A stretch of DNA of 64,000 nucleotides from Pantoea sp. GD03673 (GCF_029844725.1 NZ_JAOCKJ010000001.1:663743-727742); one strand, 5' to 3'; positions 1 through 9,755 are shown, counted from the first letter of the stretch. A program made the numbers and translations. Notes: generated by a model not told the origin, from the sequence alone.

Positions 1-1
1 A

Positions 2-2896
2 TCACTGACGCTGCTGGCCCGCTCTTATGACATCGGCATTAACATTGATGCCGAAGAAGCCGACCGGCTGGAGCTGTCGCTGGATATGCTGGAGAAACTC
101 TGTTTCGAGCCAGAACTGGAAGGCTGGAACGGCATCGGCTTCGTCATTCAGGCTTACATGAAACGCTGTCCGTTTGTGATCGATGAGCTGATCGATCTGG
201 CTCAGCGCAGCCGTCGTCGCCTGATGATCCGTCTGGTGAAAGGCGCGTACTGGGACAGCGAAATCAAGCGCGCCCAGATGGAAGGTCTGGAAGGCTATCC
301 GGTTTACACCCGCAAGATTTACACTGACATCTCTTACCTGGCGTGCGCCCGCAAACTGCTCTCCGTTCCCAGCCTGATCTATCCGCAGTTTGCGACTCAC
401 AACGCCCACACCCTGGCGGCGATTTATCAGCTGGCAGGCAATAACTACTATCCGGGTCAGTATGAGTTCCAGTGCCTGCACGGCATGGGCGAACCGCTGT
501 ATGAGCAGGTTGTCGGCAAAGTGGCTGACGGCAAGCTTAACCGTCCCTGCCGTATCTATGCGCCGGTCGGCACCCACGAAACCCTGCTGGCCTATCTGGT
601 TCGCCGCCTGCTGGAAAACGGGGCTAATACCTCGTTTGTTAACCGCATTGCCGATACCTCACTGCCGATCGATGAGCTGGTGGCCGACCCGGTAACGGCC
701 GTCGAGAAGCTGGGCGTCAGCGAGGGCGCGATTGGTCTGCCTCATCCGAAGATCCCACTACCGCGTGAGCTGTATGGCGATAATCGCGTTAACTCTGCGG
801 GTCTGGACATGGCCAACGAACATCGTCTTGCCTCCCTCTCCAGCGCTCTGCTGAGCAGCGCCGCACAGCCCTGCATTGCCGGGCCGATGATTGAGGGTGA
901 AGCGGGTGCGGGCGAACTGCGCGACGTTCTGAATCCGGCTGCACCGGGTGACCGCGTGGGTCAGGTTCGTGAAGCCACCGGGCAGGAAGTCTCTGTGGCA
1001 CTGGATGCCGCGGTGAATAGCGGACCAATCTGGTTTGCCACACCGCCGCAGGAGCGAGCAGCGATTCTGGAACGCGCCGCACAGAATATGGAAGGCCAGA
1101 TGCAGCAACTCATTGGCATTCTGGTGCGTGAAGCGGGTAAAACCTACAGCAACGCCATCGCGGAAGTGCGCGAAGCGGTTGATTTCCTCTATTACTACGC
1201 CGGTATGGTGCGCGACGATTTCGACAATGAAACCCATCGCCCACTGGGCCCGGTGGTCTGTATCAGCCCGTGGAACTTCCCGCTGGCGATCTTCACCGGT
1301 CAGATTGCGGCCGCATTGGCTGCGGGCAACAGCGTGCTGGCCAAACCGGCTGAGCAGACGCCGCTGATTGCCGCACAGGCGGTGCAGATCCTGCTGGATG
1401 CGGGTGTGCCGCCAGGCGTGCTGCAACTGCTGCCGGGTCAGGGTGAAACCGTTGGTGCGCAACTGACCGGTGATGATCGTGTTCGGGGCGTCATGTTCAC
1501 CGGCTCAACTGCTGTCGCGACGCTGCTGCAGCGGAATCTGGCCGGTCGTCTTGACCAGCAAGGTCGTCCTGTGCCGCTGATTGCGGAAACCGGCGGGATG
1601 AATGCCATGATTGTCGACTCTTCCGCACTGACGGAGCAGGTGGTTATCGATATCGTCGCCTCGGCTTTCGACAGTGCCGGACAGCGCTGCTCTGCCCTGC
1701 GCCTGCTCTGCGTTCAGGAAGATGTTGCTGACCACACGCTGAAGATGCTGCGCGGCGCGATGGCGGAGTGCCGCATGGGCAACCCGGAGCGCTTCTCAAC
1801 CGACATCGGTCCGGTGATTGATGCCGAGGCGAAAGCCAACATCGATCGCCATATTCAGGCGATGCGCAACAAGGGCTTCACGGTTTATCAGGCGGTACAG
1901 GATAACCCGCAGGACAGCAAAGAGTGGAACAGCGGCACCTTTGTCAAACCGACACTGATTGAACTGAATCAGGTCAGCGATCTGGATAAAGAGATTTTTG
2001 GACCGGTGCTGCACGTGGTGCGCTTCACCCGCACTGCTCTGCCGCAGCTGGTTGAGCAGATTAATGCCTCAGGCTATGGCCTGACCCTGGGCGTGCATAC
2101 CCGCATCGACGAGACCATTGCACAGGTCACGGCCAACGCCCGCGTCGGCAACCTCTACGTTAACCGTAACATGGTTGGCGCGGTGGTTGGCGTCCAGCCG
2201 TTCGGCGGCGAAGGCCTGTCCGGTACCGGTCCGAAAGCCGGTGGTCCGCTCTATCTTTACCGCCTGCTGGCGAATCGTCCGGATGGTGCGCTGCGTCTGA
2301 CCTTTGATCGGCAGGATGCCGAACGCCCGGCGGACAGCACGCTGCGTCAGTCCCTGCTTGCCCCGCATCAGGCGCTGAGCAGCTGGGCTAAAGACAAACC
2401 TGAACTGGCCAGACTCTGCCACCACTATGGTGAGCAGGCACAGGCGGGCGTGGTCCGTCTGCTGCCCGGCCCGACAGGTGAGCGCAATACCTTCTCGCTG
2501 TTACCGCGTGATCAGGTGCTGTGTCTGGCTGACAACGAGCAGGATGCCTTAATCCAGCTGGCTGCGGTTACCAGCGTCGGCAGTAAAGCGCTGTGGCAGG
2601 ATGATGAGCTGCATCGCACGCTGCGGGCCTCGCTACCGGACGCCGTGAAAGCGCGCATTACACTGGCACGTGACCCGTTAGCCTCAGAGTTTGATGCGGT
2701 GATTTATCACGGTGATGCCGATCAGCTGCGAACCCTGTGCGAACAGATTGCAGCACGTGACGGCGCGATTGTCTCGGTGCAGGGCTTTGCCCGCGGCGAA
2801 ACCAATCTGCTGCTGGAGCGTCTTCTGATTGAGCGTTCGCTGAGTGTGAATACCGCCGCGGCGGGCGGTAACGCGAGTCTGATGACCATCGGATAA
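2..2896 (+). CDS. putA: Bifunctional proline dehydrogenase / P5C dehydrogenase PutA (5' end outside window)
   Basis: PutA oxidises proline to glutamate in two steps at the membrane and represses its own gene. The reading frame is open from the first base, so the gene enters from the left; about 965 C-terminal residues are present of roughly 1320 in E. coli, and the N-terminal ribbon-helix-helix DNA-binding part is missing from the window. Visible: the end of the FAD proline dehydrogenase barrel (RLVKGAYWDSEIKRAQ, EFQCLHGMG), then the aldehyde dehydrogenase part with SPWNFPLAIF, the glutamate in ETGGMNAM and the catalytic cysteine in GQRCSALR, and a C-terminal domain. The ORF is intact up to the TAA. 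No downstream partner gene; the stop is followed directly by repeat sequence. Very secure. Confidence 0.97.
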   Translation, partial: SLTLLARSYDIGINIDAEEADRLELSLDMLEKLCFEPELEGWNGIGFVIQAYMKRCPFVIDELIDLAQRSRRRLMIRLVKGAYWDSEIKRAQMEGLEGYPVYTRKIYTDISYLACARKLLSVPSLIYPQFATHNAHTLAAIYQLAGNNYYPGQYEFQCLHGMGEPLYEQVVGKVADGKLNRPCRIYAPVGTHETLLAYLVRRLLENGANTSFVNRIADTSLPIDELVADPVTAVEKLGVSEGAIGLPHPKIPLPRELYGDNRVNSAGLDMANEHRLASLSSALLSSAAQPCIAGPMIEGEAGAGELRDVLNPAAPGDRVGQVREATGQEVSVALDAAVNSGPIWFATPPQERAAILERAAQNMEGQMQQLIGILVREAGKTYSNAIAEVREAVDFLYYYAGMVRDDFDNETHRPLGPVVCISPWNFPLAIFTGQIAAALAAGNSVLAKPAEQTPLIAAQAVQILLDAGVPPGVLQLLPGQGETVGAQLTGDDRVRGVMFTGSTAVATLLQRNLAGRLDQQGRPVPLIAETGGMNAMIVDSSALTEQVVIDIVASAFDSAGQRCSALRLLCVQEDVADHTLKMLRGAMAECRMGNPERFSTDIGPVIDAEAKANIDRHIQAMRNKGFTVYQAVQDNPQDSKEWNSGTFVKPTLIELNQVSDLDKEIFGPVLHVVRFTRTALPQLVEQINASGYGLTLGVHTRIDETIAQVTANARVGNLYVNRNMVGAVVGVQPFGGEGLSGTGPKAGGPLYLYRLLANRPDGALRLTFDRQDAERPADSTLRQSLLAPHQALSSWAKDKPELARLCHHYGEQAQAGVVRLLPGPTGERNTFSLLPRDQVLCLADNEQDALIQLAAVTSVGSKALWQDDELHRTLRASLPDAVKARITLARDPLASEFDAVIYHGDADQLRTLCEQIAARDGAIVSVQGFARGETNLLLERLLIERSLSVNTAAAGGNASLMTIG

Positions 2897-2907
2897 GGGG
2901 GGTTCGT

Positions 2908-3215
2908 TGCTGCGGCGCTGAAGCTGGGGGAGTTCGCTGCGCGAACGGGCTATGAGAAGGTTTCGTTCGCCTGGTGAGCCGGGCAGTTTCAGTTCCGCCT
3001 CTGCAGGCGACCGACAGGGGGGCGCCAGTCGCCGCGCCCCCCTGACCCCGGCTCCCGCCTGCTTCACCGCCGCTTCGCGGTCCCTTCGCTTCTTCAGGAT
3101 TTCTCACGGACCGCCGGGACGCGCCATCCCTGGCGCGAACCCGACTCTTCGCGACATCCCTGTCGCTCGTCCTGAAATCCCTCATCCGCTCAGCGGTTCA
3201 GACGGCCCTCCTTCC
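2908..3215. repeat. Mosaic intergenic repeat, diverged inverted copy (R1)
   Basis: This GC-rich stretch directly after putA is not coding. Read on the minus strand it aligns with the two direct copies at 3452-3763 and 3836-4148: they share the palindromic core GCGCCATCCCTGGCGC, the GACATCCCTGTC hairpin, the AGTTTCAG box and TATGAGAAGGTT. Its first 87 bases (2908-2994) match the window end (63911-63997) with two mismatches. Apparent ORFs on both strands are by-products of base composition. Confidence 0.8.
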
Positions 3216-3451
3216 CGCTGTTATCTCTTATTTCTGTGTCAGGTAATTTATCGCTGTGGGTTTTAGGGGTTTTTTGCGCCAGGCTCAGCTGCCTGAATGG
3301 CCTTACCCCTGCCCGCTTAACTCCCGTTTTTTTCGGACAGTGAGATTATCGCTGTGGGTTCCGTAATCCGTAATTGGTTTTGGTTATGGTTATGGTTTTC
3401 AAACCAGCAGACAACACGTCGCCTGAAAAAAACAAAGACATGAAAGGCGCA
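3216..3451. other. Spacer between repeat copies
   Basis: No gene is seen. It holds two copies of the 15-mer TTATCGCTGTGGGTT (3248-3262 and 3346-3360), each at the left edge of a T-rich or AT-rich patch, and a GGTTATGGTTATGGTT run near 3380. These look like further small pieces of the repeat mosaic. Confidence 0.5.
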
Positions 3452-3763
3452 GGTCTGCCAGAGGCATCCGAAGCGCTGAGGAACAACCGGAGGCCAGGAA
3501 GAGCCGACAGGACGTCGGCGAAAGGACGGGTCGCGCCAGGGATGGCGCGTCCGGACGGTCCGTCGGCCGCAGGGCGTGACGAAGGCACCCCGCTTCGCGG
3601 GGCGCGGAGGCTGCCGGACGCCGGGATTGTTAAGGGGCGGGGTCCGCCCCTTGACGCGTCCGCCTGCACGGGCAACCTGAAACTCCCCACCGCCTGGCGG
3701 GCGTACCCCGCTCAGAGCCAGCCCGCTGCAAAGCGTAACCCCCTCACAGCCAGCCTGCTGCAC
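3452..3763. repeat. Mosaic intergenic repeat, direct copy (R2)
   Basis: About 310 bases are repeated at 3836-4148 with an offset of 384-385 and roughly 90% identity by eye. Internal hairpins include CGACAGGACGTCG, GCGCCAGGGATGGCGC, CCCCGCTTCGCGGGG and GGGGCGGGGTCCGCCCC. The right part is made of short modules of the form AGCCCGCTGC-AAGCGTAACC. Multiple stable hairpins and no start signals argue for a transcribed or structural repeat, not a gene. Confidence 0.85.
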
Positions 3764-3835
3764 AGCCAAACCCGCCGGCCCTTTACACGCTTTCAGCAGC
3801 TTAATCCCCCAGACCAGACAAAACCCACCAGCAGC

Positions 3836-4148
3836 GGTCTGCCAGAGGCATCCGCAGCGCTGAGGAACAACCGGAGGCCAGGATGAGCCGACAGGACGTC
3901 GGCGAAAGGACGGATCGCGCCAGGGATGGCGCGTCCGGGTGGTCCGTCGGCCGCAGAGCGTGACGAAGGCACCCCGCTTCGCGGGGCGCGGAGGCTGCCG
4001 GACGCCGGGATTGTTAAGGGGCGGGCGTCCGCCCCTTGACGCGTCCGCCTGCACGGGCAACCTGAAACTCCCCACCGCCTGGCGGGCGTATCCCGCTCAG
4101 AGCCAGCCCGCCGCCAGGCGTAACCTTCTCATACCCAGCCCGCTGCAA
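3836..4148. repeat. Mosaic intergenic repeat, direct copy (R3)
   Basis: This is the second direct copy of R2, differing by scattered substitutions and one extra base in the GGGGCGGGCGTCCGCCCC hairpin. Its right end carries the AACCTTCTCATA box, the reverse complement of the TATGAGAAGGTT box in R1 and at the window end, which ties all copies into one family. It stops shortly before the acyltransferase stop codon at 4190. Confidence 0.85.
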
Positions 4149-4189
4149 AGCGAACCCCCCTCACAACCAGCCCGCTGCCCAGCCGATAC

Positions 4190-5266
4190 TCACCCCCCTC
4201 CCGGTGCCCTCTTCATCAGTGTCGGGAACACAAACAGCGACTGCCCGACGCCACGGTTAGTCAGCGACCAGATTGCCACTGAACAGACCGAGCAAAGCCC
4301 CACGATGGCTACCGGGTAGAAGCAGGCCCACAGGAACGAAAACCACGCCTGCTCAAACAGATGATGCCGCTGCGCGAACAGAATTGCGGACATCCCAAAG
4401 AACTCAATAAAAATTCGGTGAATAACGTAAATCTGCAGCGTATTGCGGCCGACCCAGTTGAGATAGCGCATGCTGAAATGCTGATTCAGCCAGCGGCAGG
4501 CGGCGATACTGAACAACACCGCCAGCACGCACAGGAACAGACTTTTATCCAGACCGAATATCACATGCACCCCGGCCAGCGTGGCAAGTAACGCCCAGGG
4601 CACCAGATTCTCCCGCCGCCATTCACTCAGACGCAACATAGTCTGGCTCCAGAATGCCCCTAGCAGGAAGAACAGGAAATATTGCGCCAGGCTCTGTGGG
4701 CCCCAGAACGGGATCACTTTTTCAACTGCCAGATAATTCAGCAGAATCGCCACAGCCACCAGGACCAGCTTATATTCACGGAAAATTTTGGCGCAGAGGA
4801 AATAGAGTCCCAGTCCATAGAGATACCACGAGGTACTCATGGCCATAAAAGTCAGCTTAAGAAACTCAAACAGCGAACCGGCATAGGCGGCATTAAGATT
4901 CTGAGAAATACGCTGCCCGGTAATTTCAGTAGAGATGCCAATAATGGACCACCACTGAATAAAACCCCACAGAATATAGAGATAGAAGAGATTCGTGATG
5001 CGACTGGTAAACACCTGTTTCCACGGCCGGTTCAGAATGCCATTTGTTGCCAGCAATCCCGAGACAAAGAAAAAGGCGGGCATACGCAGCGGCGACAGGA
5101 CCGTATTAAACTGTATCCATATTTCGGCGGGGATCCATCCGGCAGAGAGATATTTCATCGTCCCCTCAAAACCGGGTAGCACCGTGTGGTACAGGACCAC
5201 CAGCAATATGCAAGCGCCCTTCAGGGTATCTACCCATAATATCTGGTCTGACTTAGTCTGGCTCAT
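4190..5266 (-). CDS. Acyltransferase family 3 membrane protein
   Basis: A 358-residue integral membrane protein of the acyltransferase-3 (OafA/NodX/WecH-like) family, which transfers acetyl or similar groups to surface glycans or small molecules. The N-terminus WVDTLKGACILLVVLYH carries the family's conserved D and the H at the end of the first membrane helix. SPLRMPAFFFVSG follows, then about eight further hydrophobic helices, and a Trp/Tyr-rich C-terminal third. Length fits a stand-alone enzyme without an SGNH domain. Gene stands alone, with repeat DNA downstream and a 460-base AT-rich leader upstream. The acceptor cannot be told; flagellin glycan, LPS or exopolysaccharide are all possible. 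Family secure, function open. Confidence 0.85.
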   Translation of the reverse strand: MSQTKSDQILWVDTLKGACILLVVLYHTVLPGFEGTMKYLSAGWIPAEIWIQFNTVLSPLRMPAFFFVSGLLATNGILNRPWKQVFTSRITNLFYLYILWGFIQWWSIIGISTEITGQRISQNLNAAYAGSLFEFLKLTFMAMSTSWYLYGLGLYFLCAKIFREYKLVLVAVAILLNYLAVEKVIPFWGPQSLAQYFLFFLLGAFWSQTMLRLSEWRRENLVPWALLATLAGVHVIFGLDKSLFLCVLAVLFSIAACRWLNQHFSMRYLNWVGRNTLQIYVIHRIFIEFFGMSAILFAQRHHLFEQAWFSFLWACFYPVAIVGLCSVCSVAIWSLTNRGVGQSLFVFPTLMKRAPGGG

Positions 5267-5729
5267 TCAGTGACTCCTGCTGTGTAGGTCAGAAAGCTGG
5301 AAAGTAAAAGCGAGGAAATCAGTATTGCTTTTATGATTATTCAGCGATTATTCGCCATTGAAACAGCATTGAATGTAGCGAAACTCTTAAAACCTATTGC
5401 GTGGCCCTGATGCCACAGTTATTTACTTAGCCGAACGTTTCCTTACACTTATCGATTAGCAATATTCTGCGCCAGCGATCATCAGCACAGACAAAATAAA
5501 GAACAATAATGTTTGATAATGCGGCTGAGATAAATAAGAGAAAGTGGCAGAAATAAAAACCAATAACCAGTTGATGAAAAGAAAAGATTTGTCAGATGTG
5601 GCAAAACGTTTAGCGGCTTATTAGAGAATTATGATACTGCGCCAGAATAGCGTCTCATCAGAATGTGTTTTGCCTGAACATACAGTGATGAACAAGAGGG
5701 AATGGGGCCTTCCGGAGAAGGCCACAGGC
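5267..5729. other. AT-rich intergenic region without a recognised gene
   Basis: Leader of the acyltransferase gene and trailer of the cystine operon. Only very short ORFs without ribosome-binding sites are present. A hairpin, GGCCTT-CCGGAG-AAGGCC at 5706-5723, lies just past the tcyN stop and may end the operon, although it has no T-run on the minus strand. Confidence 0.5.
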
Positions 5730-6482
5730 TTACTGACTGAGAAACTTATCAAGGAACTGGCGGGTACGCGGCTGCTGTGGGTTACTGAATAACGCTTTCG
5801 CGTCGCCCTGCTCCACAATGCGCCCCTGATCCATAAAGATGGCGCGGTCCGCAACGTCGCGGGCAAAGCTCATCTCATGCGTGACGATAACCAGCGTGCG
5901 TTTCTCTTCGGCCAGTGCGCGAATGGTGTTGAGCACCTCGCCCACCAGCTCCGGATCCAGCGCCGAGGTTGGTTCATCGAACAGGATCACTTCAGGCCGC
6001 ATCGCCAGCGCTCGTGCAATCGCCACGCGCTGTTGCTGTCCGCCCGACAGACGGCGGGGATAGCTCTGCTCTTTGCCGTGCAGCCCGACCTTCTCCAGCA
6101 GCGAGCGGGCGCGGGCTACCGCATCCGCCTTCGCTTCGCCTTTGACGATGACCGGCCCTTCAATGATGTTCTCCAGCACCGAACGGTGTGGAAACAGATT
6201 GAAGTTCTGAAAGACAAAGCCAACCTGCTGACGCAGACGACGCACCTGCTCTTTCTGCTTACTTTGTGCCAGTGCTGCATCCACGGTAATCTCCCCGACC
6301 CGGATGGTGCCGCTATCCGGCACTTCCAGCAGGTTGATACTCCGCAGCAGAGTGGTTTTACCTGAGCCGCTGGGGCCGATAATCGCCACCACTTCACCAG
6401 CGGCCACATCAAGGTCGATGTCGTGCAGCACCGTCTGGCCATTAAACGATTTCACCAGCTTTCTGACTTCGATGGCGCTCAT
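5730..6482 (-). CDS. tcyN: L-cystine ABC transporter ATP-binding protein TcyN
   Basis: Cytoplasmic ATPase (250 aa) that powers uptake of cystine through TcyL with the periplasmic binding protein TcyJ. Walker A GPSGSGKTT at residues 36-44, Q-loop FQN at 91-93, ABC signature LSGGQQQR at 145-152 and Walker B VILFDEP at 165-171 are all intact, as is the H-loop VTHEM. It is the last gene of the minus-strand tcyJ-tcyL-tcyN cluster and overlaps tcyL by 4 bases (ATGA), typical of translational coupling. Formerly yecC in E. coli, where the order is the same. Confidence 0.96.
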   Translation of the reverse strand: MSAIEVRKLVKSFNGQTVLHDIDLDVAAGEVVAIIGPSGSGKTTLLRSINLLEVPDSGTIRVGEITVDAALAQSKQKEQVRRLRQQVGFVFQNFNLFPHRSVLENIIEGPVIVKGEAKADAVARARSLLEKVGLHGKEQSYPRRLSGGQQQRVAIARALAMRPEVILFDEPTSALDPELVGEVLNTIRALAEEKRTLVIVTHEMSFARDVADRAIFMDQGRIVEQGDAKALFSNPQQPRTRQFLDKFLSQ

Positions 6483-7147
6483 TTCGACTCCGAATCCTGA
6501 CGATTAACATGCTGTTCCAGCCGGTTCTGCAACGCAGACAACACCGTTGCCATCACCCAGTAAATCAGCGAGGCCGCCAGATACATGGTAAAGACTTCCA
6601 GCGTGCGCGAGGTAATCAGCTGCGCCTGACGGAACAGCTCCGGCACCTGAATAGTGGCCGCCAGCGAGGTATCCTTCACCAGGCTGATAAAGCTGTTGCC
6701 CAGCGGAGGCAGCGCGGTACGTGCCGCCTGCGGCAGAATCACCCGGCGCAGGGTTTGCCAGCGCGTCATACCGATACTTGCCGCCGCTTCCCACTGTCCC
6801 CGCTCGATGGAGGCAATCGCGCCGCGCAGTGACTCTGAAGCATAGGCAGCGGTATTCAGGGAAAGACCAATCATCGCGGAAGGAATCGGATCCAGCTCAA
6901 TGCCAAACTGCGGCAGGCCGTAGTAGATCATAAACAGCTGGGCGATAAGCGGAGTACCCCGGAAAATGGAGACATAGATCCGTGCCACCCAGCGAACCGG
7001 CCAGAAGCGCGACAGCCGCATCAGCGCCAGAATAAAGCCCAGCAGCAGGCCAAAGAACATCCCGCCGATGCTGAGCTGCAGCGTAAACAGCGCGCCTTTT
7101 AATAAAAATGGTGCTGAATCCAGCACCAGTTGAAGACTTTCCTGCAT
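6479..7147 (-). CDS. tcyL: L-cystine ABC transporter permease TcyL
   Basis: Inner-membrane permease of the amino-acid ABC class (222 aa). I start it at the ATG at 7147 (MQESLQLV), matching the E. coli YecS N-terminus. A longer frame to 7174 would run into tcyJ. Several hydrophobic helices and the cytoplasmic EAA loop GQWEAAASIGM, which contacts the ATPase, are visible. The start codon shares one base with the tcyJ stop (TAATG), and the stop overlaps tcyN, so the three genes are one translationally coupled unit. Confidence 0.95.
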   Translation of the reverse strand: MQESLQLVLDSAPFLLKGALFTLQLSIGGMFFGLLLGFILALMRLSRFWPVRWVARIYVSIFRGTPLIAQLFMIYYGLPQFGIELDPIPSAMIGLSLNTAAYASESLRGAIASIERGQWEAAASIGMTRWQTLRRVILPQAARTALPPLGNSFISLVKDTSLAATIQVPELFRQAQLITSRTLEVFTMYLAASLIYWVMATVLSALQNRLEQHVNRQDSESK

Positions 7148-7953
7148 TATTTCGTCACGTCCGCGCCAAACCATTTCTCAGACAGCTTGCTCAGCGAGCC
7201 ATCTTTTTGCATATCCGCAATGGCCTGGTCGATCGCTTTCAGCAGATCGTCGTTGCCTTTACGCACTGCAACGCCAGATTCCTGACGGGAGAAGGCATCA
7301 CCCGCAACCGCCATGGTATCGCCAGTTTTCTTCACCAGATCCAGCGCGGCCAGACGATCGACCAGAATGGCATTCAGACGACCAGATCGCAGATCCTGAT
7401 ATTTCGTCGGGTCATCATCATAGGTACGGATGTCCACACCCTTCACATTCTCACGCAGCCACTGTTCGTAGTTGGTGCCCAGACCCACGCCCACTTTCTT
7501 GCCCGCCAGATCGGCCGGTTTGGTGATGGTGCCTGCGTTGGCCTTCATGGTCAGCGCCTGAATGCCGGAGACCGTGTAAGGCGTAGAGAAGTCATACTTC
7601 TTTTTACGCTCATCAGAGATGGTGACCTGGTTGATCACCACATCGATGCGCTTCGCGTCGAGTGAAGCCAGCATACCGTCCCATTTGGTCGGCTTCAGGC
7701 TCGCTTTGACGCCCATGTGCTGCGCCAGCTCCTGCGCGAATTCCACTTCAAAGCCGGTCAGCTTGCCCTTTTCATCCTGGAAGCTGAAGGGTGGATAGGT
7801 GCCTTCCAGGCCCACCAGCAGCGTGCCGCGCTCTTTAATTTTGTTCAGCAGGTTTTCCGCTGCAAAGGTTTTAACGTTGACGCCCGCGATCAGCGCCACA
7901 GCCATGACGCCCATCACCATCTGACGACCTGCACGAGAAAAGGACATATTCAC
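7147..7953 (-). CDS. tcyJ: Periplasmic L-cystine-binding protein TcyJ (FliY)
   Basis: 268-residue substrate-binding protein of the amino-acid ABC family. A signal peptide (Arg-containing start, hydrophobic MGVMAVALIAGV, cleavage near AFA/AE at about residue 31) precedes the SBP_bac_3 fold: GTLLVGLEGTYPPFSF, KWDGMLASLDAKRIDVV, YDDDPTKYQDLRSGR. The mature part is nearly collinear with E. coli FliY. It binds cystine and related thiols and hands them to TcyL/TcyN. It is the first gene of the operon; a 107-base gap separates it from dcyD upstream. The old name fliY reflects only its position near fliA. Confidence 0.96.
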   Translation of the reverse strand: MNMSFSRAGRQMVMGVMAVALIAGVNVKTFAAENLLNKIKERGTLLVGLEGTYPPFSFQDEKGKLTGFEVEFAQELAQHMGVKASLKPTKWDGMLASLDAKRIDVVINQVTISDERKKKYDFSTPYTVSGIQALTMKANAGTITKPADLAGKKVGVGLGTNYEQWLRENVKGVDIRTYDDDPTKYQDLRSGRLNAILVDRLAALDLVKKTGDTMAVAGDAFSRQESGVAVRKGNDDLLKAIDQAIADMQKDGSLSKLSEKWFGADVTK

Positions 7954-8060
7954 CCCATTATTGACAGTATTGTGTGTGTGTTCTTATAAGGGCAGCACCG
8001 CTTATTGCTGCCAGTTCAAAATGATAACGCACGGAGTATAAACTGTTTTATTCGCTTGTC

Positions 8061-9071
8061 TCAGACCGAAGGATGATAAGCAAATAACGCCGGTGCGCCG
8101 CCCGTATGAATAAACAGCAACGGGCCTTCACGGCGAAAACGATTCTGACTGATGCCGTCCAGCAGTCCGGCCATTGCCTTGCCGGTATAAACCGGGTCCA
8201 GCAGGATCCCTTCGAGCTGCGCGAGCAGTTTCACCGCAGCCATACCTTCGTCATTCGGCTCGCCGTAACGTGGCGCGAAATAGTCGTCCCACAGGGTGAT
8301 CGGTGCCGTTGCCTGCACTTCCAGCGTCTCTGCCAGTGACTGACGCAACCGCCCGACCAGCGGCAACTGCGCCTCAACCTGACGGGAAACGGTGACGCCC
8401 ACCAGCTCAGTCTCCGGCAGCAAATGCTCCAGACCCACTGCCAGACCGGCATGGGTACCGGCACTGCCCGAGGCGACGACCACAGCGGCAAAATCGACTA
8501 CGCCTTCACTCTGATGAGCTATCTCCTGCGCGCACTCTACATAGCCTAGCGCACCCAGCGCATTTGAGCCGCCGACCGGCACAACGTAAGGCCGGAAGCC
8601 CTGGGCTTCCAGACGCGTGGCCTCTTCAGCCAGCTGTTCCGTGGGATTGTGCAGGGCATCGACCATGATCACTTCTGCATCCATCAGATCCAGCAGCAGG
8701 CGGTTGCCGTTGCTCAGGTAGTTTTCAGCGTGGGTGCCAATCGGATTTTCCAGCAGCGCCACACATTTCAGGCCAAGCCGGGCCGCGACAGCCGCCGTCT
8801 GACGCACATGGTTAGACTGGATCGCGCCCGCCGTCAGCAGCACGTCTGCGCCTTCGCGCAGCGCATCCGCTGCCAGAAATTCCAGCTTGCGCAGTTTGTT
8901 GCCGCCCATCGCCACCGGCGTGAAGTCATCACGTTTGATGAAAATATCGCGACCGAGATAGTCAGAGAGCCGTGGCAGATGTTCTAACGGCGTCGGTGCG
9001 CCAAGCAGTTCAAGACGCGGGAATTGGTGTAACAGGTGTAAAGACAAAGCTGCCTCCGGTCGGGCATTCAA
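8061..9071 (-). CDS. dcyD: D-cysteine desulfhydrase
   Basis: PLP-dependent enzyme (336 aa) that splits D-cysteine to pyruvate, sulfide and ammonia; same fold as ACC deaminase. The Schiff-base lysine is Lys59 in [10 protein letters not shown]. The substrate loop [14 protein letters not shown] and the phosphate-binding loop [10 protein letters not shown] are present. It lies upstream of tcyJ in the same direction, so cystine import and D-cysteine breakdown are probably co-regulated, as in E. coli. No anomalies in length or motifs. Confidence 0.95.
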   Translation of the reverse strand: MNARPEAALSLHLLHQFPRLELLGAPTPLEHLPRLSDYLGRDIFIKRDDFTPVAMGGNKLRKLEFLAADALREGADVLLTAGAIQSNHVRQTAAVAARLGLKCVALLENPIGTHAENYLSNGNRLLLDLMDAEVIMVDALHNPTEQLAEEATRLEAQGFRPYVVPVGGSNALGALGYVECAQEIAHQSEGVVDFAAVVVASGSAGTHAGLAVGLEHLLPETELVGVTVSRQVEAQLPLVGRLRQSLAETLEVQATAPITLWDDYFAPRYGEPNDEGMAAVKLLAQLEGILLDPVYTGKAMAGLLDGISQNRFRREGPLLFIHTGGAPALFAYHPSV

Positions 9072-9251
9072 ATAATCTTTACAGTGTTGCAGAAGATGCG
9101 AAAAGGATCACTCTGATTCAGGTGTCAGCAGATGCGGTGATTAAAAGGTGAGAAGAGAGAAGCGCCGTGCTCCCCCTTCCCTTTTGCCCGACGGGCGGGT
9201 AAGGGAGAACGTGCCGCAGACACGCGGGGGAGCAATCGGTGCAGATCAGGT

Positions 9252-9755
9252 TTACGCCTGCTGCCAGCCTAAGAACTGATCGTACTTGCGCAGCGCGATG
9301 CGATAATTGTTATTACCGGCATCAGGCAGATCGCTTTCCAGACACTGATGCCAGCTATTTCCTTTCAGCTTTTCGGCCGGGAAATTTTTGGCTTTCAGCA
9401 TCTCATCCAGTCGACGCAGACGCACCACATATTCACGAATCGTGCTGGGGCTCATCTCTGTCTGTTCAAACAGGTACTGTTTAAACGCCATAATGTCGAA
9501 GTAATTAGGATGGGTATTACAAAAAATATCACTGCAAAAACGACAAAGCGCGGTCAGCTCGGGCTGAAGTTTCAGCCACAGCTGCTCATCAATCATCTGG
9601 TCCATCCGTGCGATGGCCTCTTTATTGATGATCTGGCCACGAAAAACGAGCGCCATTCGATCTAATACCTTGCCACAGTGTGAACAGTTGCTCTGGCTGT
9701 GTTTATAGTCTTTAAGATAACGACTTAACGGTCTGGCCTTGGTTTTGGCTCCCAT
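9252..9755 (-). CDS. fliZ: Flagellar regulatory protein FliZ
   Basis: FliZ (167 aa) is a DNA-binding regulator related to the core-binding fold of tyrosine recombinases. In E. coli and Salmonella it raises class II flagellar expression and represses many RpoS-dependent promoters and curli. The N-terminus RPLSRYLKDYKHSQ, paired CxxC motifs (CSHCGK, CRFCSD) and the segment FLFEQTEMSPSTIREYVVRLRRLDEM match E. coli FliZ. The C-terminal tail is about 15 residues shorter. It follows fliA by 51 bases and should be co-transcribed with it. Confidence 0.93.
   Translation of the reverse strand: MGAKTKARPLSRYLKDYKHSQSNCSHCGKVLDRMALVFRGQIINKEAIARMDQMIDEQLWLKLQPELTALCRFCSDIFCNTHPNYFDIMAFKQYLFEQTEMSPSTIREYVVRLRRLDEMLKAKNFPAEKLKGNSWHQCLESDLPDAGNNNYRIALRKYDQFLGWQQA

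Noticed and set aside
2658..4319. Several long frames on both strands (for example 3317-4075 minus, 3374-3886 plus, 3939-4319 plus)
   Set aside because: They lie in repeat copies, translate the same repeated segments in different frames, are rich in Pro/Arg, and lack ribosome sites.
9162..9225. Imperfect inverted repeat CTCCCCCTTCCCTTTTGCCC near the end of the dcyD-fliZ gap
   Set aside because: Looks like a common enterobacterial intergenic hairpin; no second copy seen in the window and no T-run, so not listed as a feature.
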